Assembly (NCBI GenBank): GCA_027068915.1
Contig: JAMOLT010000023.1
Location: 1-36,652 of the forward strand
DNA: 36,652 bases
From: Sedimenticola sp.
GTDB lineage: Bacteria; Pseudomonadota; Gammaproteobacteria; Chromatiales; Chromatiaceae
Direction of reading: 5' to 3'
Made by a program: the position numbers and the translations under genes. How positions within the stretch are numbered: position 1 is the first letter of the stretch; each line of letters opens with the position of its first letter. The notes below the pieces were generated by a model. That model worked only from the letters and a program-made list of their open reading frames with translations, had not been told where the DNA came from and ran no database searches. This document shows, one piece after another, positions 26,384 through 33,963 of this stretch.

Positions 26384-26973
26384 TACAGGCTGCCCTTGGT
26401 TGAGGGAATTGCACCCTGCTGCCTCGGATCTTCTTCCAGCGCCATGCGCAGGGCGCGGCCAAAAGCCTTGAAAATGGTTTCGGCGATATGGTGGGCGTTG
26501 TTGCCGCGAATACAGTCGATGTGCAGGGTCACCAGGGCATGATTGACAAACCCCTGGAAGAACTCATGAAACAGATCCACATCGAATTCACCGATCATGG
26601 AACGCTTAAAATCCACGGGCATTTCCAGACCGGAACGACCGGACAAATCGATCACCACCCGCGACAAGGCTTCATCCAGAGGCACATAGGCATGCCCGTA
26701 ACGGCGGATGCCTTTCTTGTCGCCCACAGCCATCTCAAATGCCTGCCCCAGGGTAATGCCCAGATCCTCTACCGTGTGGTGGGCATCGATGTGCAGATCA
26801 CCCTTGGCACTGATGTCCATATCGATCAATCCGTGGCGCGCCACCTGGTCGAGCATGTGTTCGAGAAAAGGCACACCGGTGTTGAATTTTCCATTGCCCT
26901 GCCCGTCCAGATCCAGTTTCACCGTGATCTGCGTCTCCAGGGTATTGCGCTCTACGCTGGCGCTGCGAGTCAT
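26383..26973 (-). CDS. hisB: imidazoleglycerol-phosphate dehydratase
   Basis: The 196-aa monofunctional dehydratase has the manganese-binding motifs [12 protein letters not shown] and [10 protein letters not shown], and [16 protein letters not shown]. No N-terminal phosphatase domain is present, unlike the bifunctional enterobacterial HisB. It is the first gene of hisB-hisH-hisA-hisF-hisE, with GGAG 9 nt before the ATG, and is divergent from an AraC-type regulator. Confidence 0.98.
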   Translation of the reverse strand: MTRSASVERNTLETQITVKLDLDGQGNGKFNTGVPFLEHMLDQVARHGLIDMDISAKGDLHIDAHHTVEDLGITLGQAFEMAVGDKKGIRRYGHAYVPLDEALSRVVIDLSGRSGLEMPVDFKRSMIGEFDVDLFHEFFQGFVNHALVTLHIDCIRGNNAHHIAETIFKAFGRALRMALEEDPRQQGAIPSTKGSL

Positions 26974-27001
26974 GACTGGTCTCCAAAAAGTTGAGGGCTG
27001 G

Positions 27002-27007
27002 ATTATA
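27002..27007 (-). promoter_or_regulatory. candidate -10 element of the his–tat operon
   Basis: TATAAT on the minus strand lies 29 bp upstream of the hisB ATG. TTATGC 18 nt further upstream is a poor -35 match. A small hairpin GCCTG/CAGGC lies in the spacer. Confidence 0.5.
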
Positions 27008-27055
27008 ACAGCCTGCCGAACTCAGGCATAATCCTGGAAGAACCATGAGGAACAA

Positions 27056-28081
27056 GTGATTTCTATGCAGGCAATGGCCATTTTGCTGACGGGGTTTTCC
27101 CTGTTCAGCGCCCTCTCCATCGCAATTACACAATTCCGTGGTGAAAACTACCGGGAGCAGGGTTTTTCCCGGTTCATGGGGTTGGCACTGTTGCTCGCTT
27201 TGGCTGGTTTGCAGCTGATTCATTTTCTTTATCTGCAATATGGTTCGGGGCTGATCCGCAGTCCTGGCTACCATGCGCTGCTATTCACGGTGGCGCCTGC
27301 CTTCTACTTGTTTGCCAGACCCATCCTGCAGGCCCGTGACGATTTCCATTCCACGCAGCTGCTGCACTTTGTCCCCGCCGCCGTTGCCCTTTTCCTGCCC
27401 CATGAAATCGCCCTGCCTGCTTCATTCTTTCTGGGAGGCGGATATCTCCTGTGGCTGGCGCGGAACATCTATGCCTTGCGCAGACAGCGCAGCCATTTCC
27501 GGCTGGAGCTGGCCACACTTGGCGCGGTGTTTGGCATCGCTATCGCGGTCATGCTCCTTGGCCTGGGCCTGCCGCTGTTGCCGGAGCCTCTTTTCTTTAC
27601 CTTGTACGCCACCGCCATTGGCCTGGCTTTCCTGCTGATCAGCATAGCCCTGAATCTCACGCCGCGGCTTTCGGCAAATGTTACAGAAGCCGCCAGGGAA
27701 ACCTATGCCACGACCACCCTGGGAAATATCGACCGTGACCAGGCGCTGCAAAGATTGCAAGCATTGATGACGAACGAGCAGCTGTACCGCCAACCCGGGC
27801 TCGATCTGGCTACGCTGGCGGAAAAACTGGAGCTTTCTCCCCATCAGCTTTCCGAGCTGATCAACACACGGCTGGGCAAGGGGTTTTCCCGGTATGTCCG
27901 CGAGCACCGGGTGGCGGCGGCGAAGGCGATACTGCTCGCCGAGCCTGCCGCTTCCGTGCTCTCGGTAGGCATGAGCGTAGGTTTCTCCTCCCAATCGAAT
28001 TTCTACGACGCCTTTCGTGAAATTACCGGCATGACGCCGGGCAAGTACCGCAAACTTCATGAAAAACCGGCTGCCGAATGA
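27056..28081 (+). CDS. AraC-family regulator with multi-span membrane N-terminus
   Basis: The 341-aa protein has several hydrophobic spans in its first 200 residues (for example AILLTGFSLFSALSIAI, FMGLALLLALAGLQLI, and IAIAVMLLGLGLPLL) and an AraC-type DNA-binding domain from about 235 (LDLATLAEKLELSPHQLSELIN, then VLSVGMSVGFSSQSNFYDAFREITGMTPGKYR). A membrane-bound sensor-regulator is inferred. I take the GTG at 27056, 5 nt after GAGGA; the ATG at 27065 is the alternative. It is divergent from hisB and upstream of the SDR–DUF2269–DUF4166 genes, its likely targets. Confidence 0.9.
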   Translation: MISMQAMAILLTGFSLFSALSIAITQFRGENYREQGFSRFMGLALLLALAGLQLIHFLYLQYGSGLIRSPGYHALLFTVAPAFYLFARPILQARDDFHSTQLLHFVPAAVALFLPHEIALPASFFLGGGYLLWLARNIYALRRQRSHFRLELATLGAVFGIAIAVMLLGLGLPLLPEPLFFTLYATAIGLAFLLISIALNLTPRLSANVTEAARETYATTTLGNIDRDQALQRLQALMTNEQLYRQPGLDLATLAEKLELSPHQLSELINTRLGKGFSRYVREHRVAAAKAILLAEPAASVLSVGMSVGFSSQSNFYDAFREITGMTPGKYRKLHEKPAAE

Positions 28082-28200
28082 TCTTTCCGGATTATTCACC
28101 CGGCAACAATAAACTGTTCCTGATCTATCAAACCGGAAGTTTTTCTTCCCTTATTTCCCTATTCTAGCCTCACCAACCCATGCTGAGGAGAAGCGGAATC

Positions 28201-29031
28201 ATGAAAATACTATTGACGGGCGCAAGCGGTTTTATTGGCGGCCATATTCAGCAAGCGCTGGCGGCAGCCGGACACGAAGTCATCCCCGCCGACCGCCATC
28301 ACGGCATCGACTTCAAGCAAATGCTCAAAGAAGACGACTGGCTGCCTCATCTAAAAGACATGGACGCCGTGATCAACGCCGTGGGCATCATCGCCGAAAC
28401 TTCGGGACAGACTTTCGAGGTACTGCACCGGCTGGCTCCGCAAGCCCTCTTTTCCGCCTGCAGCAAAAGCGGGGTGAACCTGGTCGTGCAGATTTCCGCC
28501 CTGGGGGCGGATGAACAGGCCTTTACCCCCTACCAGTTGAGCAAAAAAGCTGCGGATGACGCATTACGGAAACTTCCCCTGGACTGGTTCGTGCTGCGCC
28601 CTTCCCTGGTATATGGCCCTGGCGGCGCAAGCCTGGCCATGTTTCGGCGCATGGCCTCCTTCCCCCTGCTGCCCCTGGCCGATGGCGGCAAACAAATGGT
28701 TCAACCCGTACACGTCAGCGATGTGGTGGCGACGGTGCTGCAATGCCTGCAGGCGCAAACCACGGGGATCACCCTGGATGTGGTCGGTCCCGAGCCACTG
28801 ACCTTTGCCGAATGGCTGAACCTCATACGGCAAAAACAAGGCAAGCCGCCCGCCCGCATCCTGCCCATTCCTTTCGGCCCGATTGTGGCCATGGCCCGGG
28901 TAGGGCGTTATCTCATACCCCTGCTGCACCCGGACAATTTGCGTATGCTGCAAAAGGGCAACACGGCCGACGTGCAGCCTCTGGTGGAGTTTCTCGGGCG
29001 GCCCCCGCTGCACGCCGAGAAAGCCCTGTGA
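28201..29031 (+). CDS. NAD(P)-binding short-chain dehydrogenase-like protein
   Basis: The 276-aa protein starts MKILLTGASGFIGGHI, the nucleotide-binding G-x-x-G-x-x-G of extended or atypical SDRs, and has VQISALGAD, YQLSKKAADDALR (Y-x-x-x-K-like) and FVLRPSLVYGPGG. It resembles NDUFA9-like SDRs acting as redox or binding proteins rather than a named enzyme. I start at 28201, with GAGGAG upstream, rather than an in-frame ATG at 28180. It overlaps the DUF2269 gene as GTGA. Confidence 0.9.
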   Translation: MKILLTGASGFIGGHIQQALAAAGHEVIPADRHHGIDFKQMLKEDDWLPHLKDMDAVINAVGIIAETSGQTFEVLHRLAPQALFSACSKSGVNLVVQISALGADEQAFTPYQLSKKAADDALRKLPLDWFVLRPSLVYGPGGASLAMFRRMASFPLLPLADGGKQMVQPVHVSDVVATVLQCLQAQTTGITLDVVGPEPLTFAEWLNLIRQKQGKPPARILPIPFGPIVAMARVGRYLIPLLHPDNLRMLQKGNTADVQPLVEFLGRPPLHAEKAL

Positions 29032-29501
29032 CCTATCTGGCCCTGAAATACCTGCATATTCTGAGCATGATATTGTTGTTCGGCACCGGACTGGGCAGCG
29101 CATTCTACAAATGGATGGCGGATCGCAGCGGCGATCTGGCGCATATCGCCACCACCAACCGGCATGTGGTGCTGGCCGACTGGATGTTCACCACTCCCGC
29201 CATCATCGTTCAACCCCTGAGCGGCCTGGGGCTGCTGTATCTCCTGGGGCTGCCGCTGAATACACCCTGGACCAGCATCAGCCTGGCCCTGTATATTCTG
29301 GCAGGCGCTTGCTGGCTGCCCGTGGTGTGGCTGCAGATTCGCATGCGCAATCTGGCCAGAACCGCATTGGTGGAAAACCAGCCTCTGCCGGCACAATACT
29401 GGCAATATGCCCGGTTCTGGTTCTGGCTGGGAGTACCGGCATTCACCGCCATGCTGCTGATCGTATTCCTGATGATCTTCAAACCCGCCATGGGAGGCTG
29501 A
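29028..29501 (+). CDS. DUF2269 integral membrane protein
   Basis: The 157-aa protein starts at GTG 29028, overlapping the SDR stop. It has four likely spans and the pattern LKYLHILSMILLFGTGLGSAFYKW, RHVVLADWMFTTPAIIVQPLSG and QYWQYARFWFWLG, typical of DUF2269 membrane proteins. Its function is unknown. SDR, DUF2269 and DUF4166 genes are packed without gaps, suggesting a shared membrane-associated task. Confidence 0.85.
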   Translation: MTYLALKYLHILSMILLFGTGLGSAFYKWMADRSGDLAHIATTNRHVVLADWMFTTPAIIVQPLSGLGLLYLLGLPLNTPWTSISLALYILAGACWLPVVWLQIRMRNLARTALVENQPLPAQYWQYARFWFWLGVPAFTAMLLIVFLMIFKPAMGG

Positions 29502-29503
29502 AA

Positions 29504-30130
29504 ATGACTACCTTACCCTTGATGCAACAAGTGCTGGGCGATCAATGGGAGCAATTGCCACCTGCCCTGCAAAAGCATTACCAGTATGGCGACAACACAG
29601 ACACGGGCACGCTGGATATTGACTATCCTGGATTCATGCAACGCTATCTCAGCATCATGCGACGACTGGGCGCCCTGATCAACAGGCGTGGCAAACACAT
29701 TCCCACAACCGTACGCAAACAGATGAGAAAGGGCACACAGCATTGGGAGCGCAGCATTCTCTTCCCTGATGGCGATACCATATTGTTCAAGAGCTACTGG
29801 AAATACGCAGGCGGCAATGAGTTGATTGAATACATCAATGCTTTTCTTGGTTTGAGAATGGCCGTGCATGTAAAAGACGGCCACCTGTATTATGAAGGCA
29901 GGCATTATGTCCTGAAGCTGGGGTCAGTGCTGCTGCCCATCCCGGAATGGCTGGTACTCGGGCATACCACTATTGAAGAAAAGGCCGTGGGCAACGAGTG
30001 CTTTCGTATGGATTTTCGGCTGCACCACCCCCTGTTCGGGCAGCTATTCCGTTACACAGGGAAATTCCACACCACGGAAGAGGCGGGACGACTTGATCCA
30101 GATCGTGGTGAAAATACAGACAACCGATAG
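29504..30130 (+). CDS. DUF4166-like protein
   Basis: The 208-aa soluble protein starts at ATG 29504 after GGGAGG, two bases from the DUF2269 stop. It contains LPPALQKHYQYG near the N-terminus, WERSILFPDG, and a beta-rich second half (LYYEGRHYVLKLGSVLLPIPEWLVLGHTTIEEKAV, FRMDFRLHHPLFGQLFRYTGKF) that fits DUF4166. In other bacteria DUF4166 is often found beside or fused to SDR domains, which fits the neighbours here. The biochemical role is unknown. Confidence 0.82.
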   Translation: MTTLPLMQQVLGDQWEQLPPALQKHYQYGDNTDTGTLDIDYPGFMQRYLSIMRRLGALINRRGKHIPTTVRKQMRKGTQHWERSILFPDGDTILFKSYWKYAGGNELIEYINAFLGLRMAVHVKDGHLYYEGRHYVLKLGSVLLPIPEWLVLGHTTIEEKAVGNECFRMDFRLHHPLFGQLFRYTGKFHTTEEAGRLDPDRGENTDNR

Positions 30131-30267
30131 ACTGAACCCCAACAACCCATGGAAACCACAGTTATTTCAACGCTATACAAATTCTCGTCGATAGAAATGC
30201 CGCAACATCCCATTCAACAGGAACCGGGGAATCCAACGGTTCTTGACCCCGTTACCGGAGAACACGA

Positions 30268-31269
30268 TTGAACAAGATACAAAAGCAGCGGCTGGCCTGG
30301 CGAACGGGTTTTTTCCTGCTGTTCATTCTGGCGCCGGTACTGGATATTTTCCGCTTCGACCTGAACCAGAATCACTTTATCCTGCTCACACATCCCTGGA
30401 CCCTGGGCATAGACGCTTTCAAGAGCGGCCAGATCAGCGCCCTGGAAATGACCCTGAACATGGGCCTGCGTTTCTTCCTTCCCCTGGCGCTGGTGGTGGG
30501 CATCGGTTTCTGGGTGGCCTGGAAATGGGGACGCCTGTACTGCGGCTGGCTGTGCCCGCATTTTTCAGTGGTGGAGACCATCAACTACTGCATGCGCCGC
30601 GCTTCCGGAAAGCTTTCCCTGTGGGACAGGGAAACTCTGCCCACGGATCAGGCAGACGGCACCCATCTACCGGTGAACAGAAAATGGTGGTGGGCGACCG
30701 CCCTGGCCGTCCTAGGTTTTTCCTTCGTATGGGCGGTGGTGCTGATCACCTATCTGCTGCCCCCCAAGGAAATCTACAGCAACCTGTTTCACGCCAGCCT
30801 GACCCGCAACCAGATGCTGTTCATCGGTGTCGCCACCATTCTGTTCGTTATTGAATTCACTGTGGCGCGTCATTTATTTTGCCGTTTTGGCTGCGCGGCA
30901 GGCCTGTTGCAAAGCCTGGTCTGGATGGGCAACAAAAAAGCCCTGGTGGTCGGTTTCGACCGGGCGCGTTCCACACAATGCGTGGAGTGCGATGCCTCCT
31001 GCGAACACGCCTGCCCCATGCGCCTCAAGCCTCGCAGCATCAAGCGCAAAATGTTCACCTGCACCCAGTGTATGCAATGCGTGGAGGCCTGTGAAAAAGT
31101 CCATGAAGACGATCCCCGACCACCGTTGCTGCACATGCTCAGCGATCAATGCGCCCTGGATGTCTCCCTGCGGGATTTTGGACAGAAGCCCAGCATTCCG
31201 GCTGACTGCTTCCCCCCCATTGCCAGCTCCACCAAGCACAAGAAAGGAAGCCCGCCGCCGGACAGGTAA
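30268..31269 (+). CDS. NapH/MauN-like ferredoxin-type integral membrane protein
   Basis: The 333-aa protein begins at a TTG, 7 nt after CGGAG. It has about four membrane spans with two CxxxCP-type segments (YCGWLCPHFSVVE near residue 91 and FCRFGCAAG near 208) and two C-terminal [4Fe-4S] motifs: CVECDASCEHACPM and CTQCMQCVEACEKVH. Such proteins pass electrons from quinol to periplasmic cytochromes or reductases. It ends 4 bp from the convergent cytochrome b gene, so it is an attractive partner for the octaheme cytochrome although on the opposite strand. Confidence 0.88.
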   Translation: MNKIQKQRLAWRTGFFLLFILAPVLDIFRFDLNQNHFILLTHPWTLGIDAFKSGQISALEMTLNMGLRFFLPLALVVGIGFWVAWKWGRLYCGWLCPHFSVVETINYCMRRASGKLSLWDRETLPTDQADGTHLPVNRKWWWATALAVLGFSFVWAVVLITYLLPPKEIYSNLFHASLTRNQMLFIGVATILFVIEFTVARHLFCRFGCAAGLLQSLVWMGNKKALVVGFDRARSTQCVECDASCEHACPMRLKPRSIKRKMFTCTQCMQCVEACEKVHEDDPRPPLLHMLSDQCALDVSLRDFGQKPSIPADCFPPIASSTKHKKGSPPPDR

Positions 31270-31273
31270 GCGT

Positions 31274-31966
31274 TTATGAATTCCTCTCCACGCTGGAATG
31301 GCGATGATCCGAGGCGCCCAGTATGCGCCCCGGCTCATCCTGCTGCAGATAAGCTTCCTCGGCCGGGGTAAGCTCTACCTCATCATAGCCGTTGATCATG
31401 GGCATGACATGATGGCGGAAGGAGCCGCCCGTGGTGAGCATATAGACATGAATGATGACAAATGCGGCAATGGCGTAGGCGCTGAGCACATGCACAACCG
31501 CCACCCAGGGCAGCCAGGGGCTGCTGACGCCATCCTGCCAGTAATTGTATGTGAGATAGAGCAGGCCGGAGACCCAGATCGCAGGAAACAGAAACAATTT
31601 CAGCCCCAGATAGGTAAGCGCCTGCAAGGGGTTATGCTTGCGCCAGAAGTGTTTGCGGTAGGGATGCGGCTTGCCGCGAAAAATATCCCAGGCGTAAAAA
31701 CGCAACACAGGCCACAAGCCTTTGGTGGTAGGCAGGTAGTGACGCCATGCGCCCGTGGTCAAATGCCAGAAAACCGCAAATACCCACAGCGCCACAAGGA
31801 ACAGCGCCGACCAGGTGTGCAGCCAGACCGCCTGATCGAAACTGATGATTCCATATACGCCATGAATGCGTAGTCCTGTAAACAACAGCATGAATATCAG
31901 CAGCATCTGGGTCCAGTGCCAGAAACGCTCGAAACCGCTGAATATCTTTACACTGCGACTTGGCAT
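31274..31966 (-). CDS. cytochrome b561-type membrane subunit
   Basis: I start at ATG 31964-31966 (MPSRSVKIFSGFERFWHW, 230 aa), overlapping the octaheme cytochrome stop as TGATG; the longer frame lies inside that gene. Four spans carry histidines suited to bind two hemes b: FERFWHWTQ, VWLHTWSALF, FAVFWHLTTG and VVHVLSAYAIAAFVIIHVYML. The family includes the b subunits of hydrogenase, formate dehydrogenase and thiosulfate reductase. It probably links the quinone pool to the octaheme cytochrome. Confidence 0.92.
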   Translation of the reverse strand: MPSRSVKIFSGFERFWHWTQMLLIFMLLFTGLRIHGVYGIISFDQAVWLHTWSALFLVALWVFAVFWHLTTGAWRHYLPTTKGLWPVLRFYAWDIFRGKPHPYRKHFWRKHNPLQALTYLGLKLFLFPAIWVSGLLYLTYNYWQDGVSSPWLPWVAVVHVLSAYAIAAFVIIHVYMLTTGGSFRHHVMPMINGYDEVELTPAEEAYLQQDEPGRILGASDHRHSSVERNS

Positions 31967-33681
31967 CAGTTTTTCCTCCGCGCCAGCAGGAAACGCAGCA
32001 AGCCATGCCCCGCCACGCCCCCCAGGGAACCGACCACCATCAGCAGCCCCAGCACATCCAGCCAAGGGGGCGCATCACGGCCCGGCATGTAGAAGCCCTT
32101 CACTTCCTTGAGCCGCCCTTCCTTCGCATGGCATTCATCACAGGCCAGGGCCTGCTCTTTGGGCGCGACCATGTGATTGATGGGCCACCAGGAGTAAGTA
32201 TCGATGAAGCCGAACTCTCCGCTGTAGGGAATACCGTTCTTCTCCATGCCCACCTCGATGGCCTTGGAAAAATCATAGTTGCCCCAGAAAGCCGCATCAT
32301 CGTCACCCCACAGGTGCATATACACCAAGGTGTTGTTGCCCTTGTCATAGGGCTGCACCGTGTGCATGCGTTTGAAAGGCCAGATGCGCGAATCCGGATC
32401 CTGCGCATCACCACCAAAATAGTTGATCTCAACGGGCCGGGAAGAATCGAAACGGGTATCTATGGTCGTGTATTCCATCACCCCGTCAAACCAGCGGTAC
32501 TCAGGCACTACATTTTCTGCATACTTGAAACTGCCCTTGATGGACTTGTAGGTATGGCGCCACTCGCCATTCCCCTGCTGGTAACCTTCTTCCCGGTAAC
32601 CCTCTCCGTTCTTCAGGCGCCCCGCAGTGCGCCAGTCCCAGTCCATCTTGGTGGCAACGCCCCCCCGCGCAAAGGCGGGAATATGGCAGCTTTCGCAGGC
32701 CACCCTGTCCACATGATCATCAAGCTTCAGCCCCTTGACGCTGAAAGGATGCGGCTTGTCGCCGTGACAGCTTTCGCAGGTTGCCGTTTCCCTTTCCATA
32801 CCGGGCTTGGGCTTGGCATGTTCCTTCTCATCCTTTGCGATCATGTTGTAGCGGCTGCCGGCCCATTCATGACCCTCACCCACGTGGCAGATGATGCAGG
32901 CAAAGTTCTCGCCATCCTCTGACATGTGTACATCCACATCCCTGGGCGGATGAAACAGCACCGAGGAAAGATCCCCGTGCTTTACGTTGTCACCGCCACC
33001 ACCAAAGAAATGACAGGTGCCACAGTTGCTGCGTGCAGGCAGGCGCACATTCTGGGCTACTTTCACCCAGTCGATGGGCTTCTTGCCCTCGAACATGACA
33101 GAACAGGCCTTGTTGCCCTTGGTAGGCGGCGTCTTGTAATAGGTACCGGTGGATTCATGACAAACCAGGCAGTCGATATTTTCCTCATTGGTAAAATCGT
33201 AGTTGCTGTCCTTCATGTTGTAGCCCGCATGACACTGGGCGCACATGCCCTCGTTGCCACGGGCATTGGTACAAAAGTTGTTGATGAGAACGCTTTTCCC
33301 GAGTTTCTGGCCCGTGACCGGGTTGGTATAGCTCCAGGTCCAGTGCTTGTTCTTCACGAACTGATGGCCAGCGGTGTTGTGGCATTCCAGGCAGGCGCGG
33401 GTGACTTCCGGCCCGCTGCTGAAGGGGCCTTGCAGTTCCTTGAGCCTGGTGTGATCCGTGGTGAACTTGCGTTGCTTGTCTTTGTCCAGCTCGGTGACCG
33501 GGTTGTCCACCTCGCCCCGGTTACCGATATCCGTATATTCCGAAATCCCAAGTTCCAGTTTTTTACCGCCACCGGGATTATCCTTCGCAGCAGGCACCGC
33601 AAATGTCGGGGGCACCTGGCTGAAGGCTCCCAGGAGCACCAATAGAACAGAAAAAAACCCCCTGTTTCCCGGAATCCGCAT
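31966..33681 (-). CDS. octaheme tetrathionate reductase-family c-type cytochrome, membrane anchored
   Basis: The 571-aa protein has a signal peptide (RGFFSVLLVLLGAFSQVPPTFA) and eight CXXCH heme sites at residues 97, 147, 171, 220, 262, 302, 329 and 514. Spacing and flanking text (GHEWAGSRYNM, VACESCHIPAFARGG, WWPINHMVAPKEQALACDECH) fit the octaheme tetrathionate reductase family. Unlike a soluble reductase it ends with a membrane span (LDVLGLLMVVGSLGGVAGHGLLRFLL). It probably acts in the periplasm, reducing or oxidising sulfur or nitrogen compounds; the physiological substrate cannot be told from sequence. Co-translated with the b-type cytochrome. Confidence 0.93.
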   Translation of the reverse strand: MRIPGNRGFFSVLLVLLGAFSQVPPTFAVPAAKDNPGGGKKLELGISEYTDIGNRGEVDNPVTELDKDKQRKFTTDHTRLKELQGPFSSGPEVTRACLECHNTAGHQFVKNKHWTWSYTNPVTGQKLGKSVLINNFCTNARGNEGMCAQCHAGYNMKDSNYDFTNEENIDCLVCHESTGTYYKTPPTKGNKACSVMFEGKKPIDWVKVAQNVRLPARSNCGTCHFFGGGGDNVKHGDLSSVLFHPPRDVDVHMSEDGENFACIICHVGEGHEWAGSRYNMIAKDEKEHAKPKPGMERETATCESCHGDKPHPFSVKGLKLDDHVDRVACESCHIPAFARGGVATKMDWDWRTAGRLKNGEGYREEGYQQGNGEWRHTYKSIKGSFKYAENVVPEYRWFDGVMEYTTIDTRFDSSRPVEINYFGGDAQDPDSRIWPFKRMHTVQPYDKGNNTLVYMHLWGDDDAAFWGNYDFSKAIEVGMEKNGIPYSGEFGFIDTYSWWPINHMVAPKEQALACDECHAKEGRLKEVKGFYMPGRDAPPWLDVLGLLMVVGSLGGVAGHGLLRFLLARRKN

Positions 33682-33717
33682 GCAAACCTTTCCTTACCGT
33701 GAAGAACCTATTGTTTC

Positions 33718-33759
33718 AATATAGCGCAGGCAAAAAAGATCCACCTTAAGAATAATCAA
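33718..33759 (-). promoter_or_regulatory. candidate FNR-type promoter of the octaheme cytochrome operon
   Basis: On the minus strand TATATT (33718-33723) can serve as -10, giving a start near 33711. TTGATTATTCTTAA (33746-33759) matches the FNR/Anr consensus TTGAT-N4-ATCAA at 8 of 10 positions and is centred at -41.5 from that start, the class II position. Confidence 0.35.
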
Positions 33760-33784
33760 TCACCCGTAATCGGATGTTAAAAAA

Positions 33785-33837
33785 TGTGATGTTGTCTTTC
33801 CTCCATTTTTCATGACCATACGTCATTAAAAATGGCC
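33785..33837. repeat. dispersed intergenic palindromic repeat, copy B
   Basis: Copy of the element at 6656-6709: TGTGATGTTGTCTTTCCTCC followed by CCATTTTTCATGAC and its near inverse GTCATTAAAAATGG. It lies between the divergent octaheme cytochrome and eptA genes; the rest of this gap shows only promoter-like sequence. Confidence 0.75.
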
Positions 33838-33963
33838 GATGAGCAGATACCCGGGATGGAACTTTTCATGACAAAACCGTTCGTAAAGTGGAACTATGGC
33901 GTCATCATTTCATAAGGCATGCAGGAAACAACCTCTGGCTGACAAAAACCGGGGGCATGACAG

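Noticed and set aside
30243-30854. Plus-strand 203-aa open frame overlapping the NapH-like gene
   Set aside because: Frame-shifted reading of the iron-sulfur protein; the TTG-started frame has all the cysteine motifs and a ribosome site.
31967-32065. Longer N-terminus for the cytochrome b protein
   Set aside because: It would lie inside the octaheme cytochrome gene and encode a Gly/Ala-rich non-homologous extension; the TGATG overlap gives a better start.
33840-33963. PmrA or PhoP box upstream of eptA
   Set aside because: No phased CTTAAG or TGTTTA-type repeats found in this stretch.
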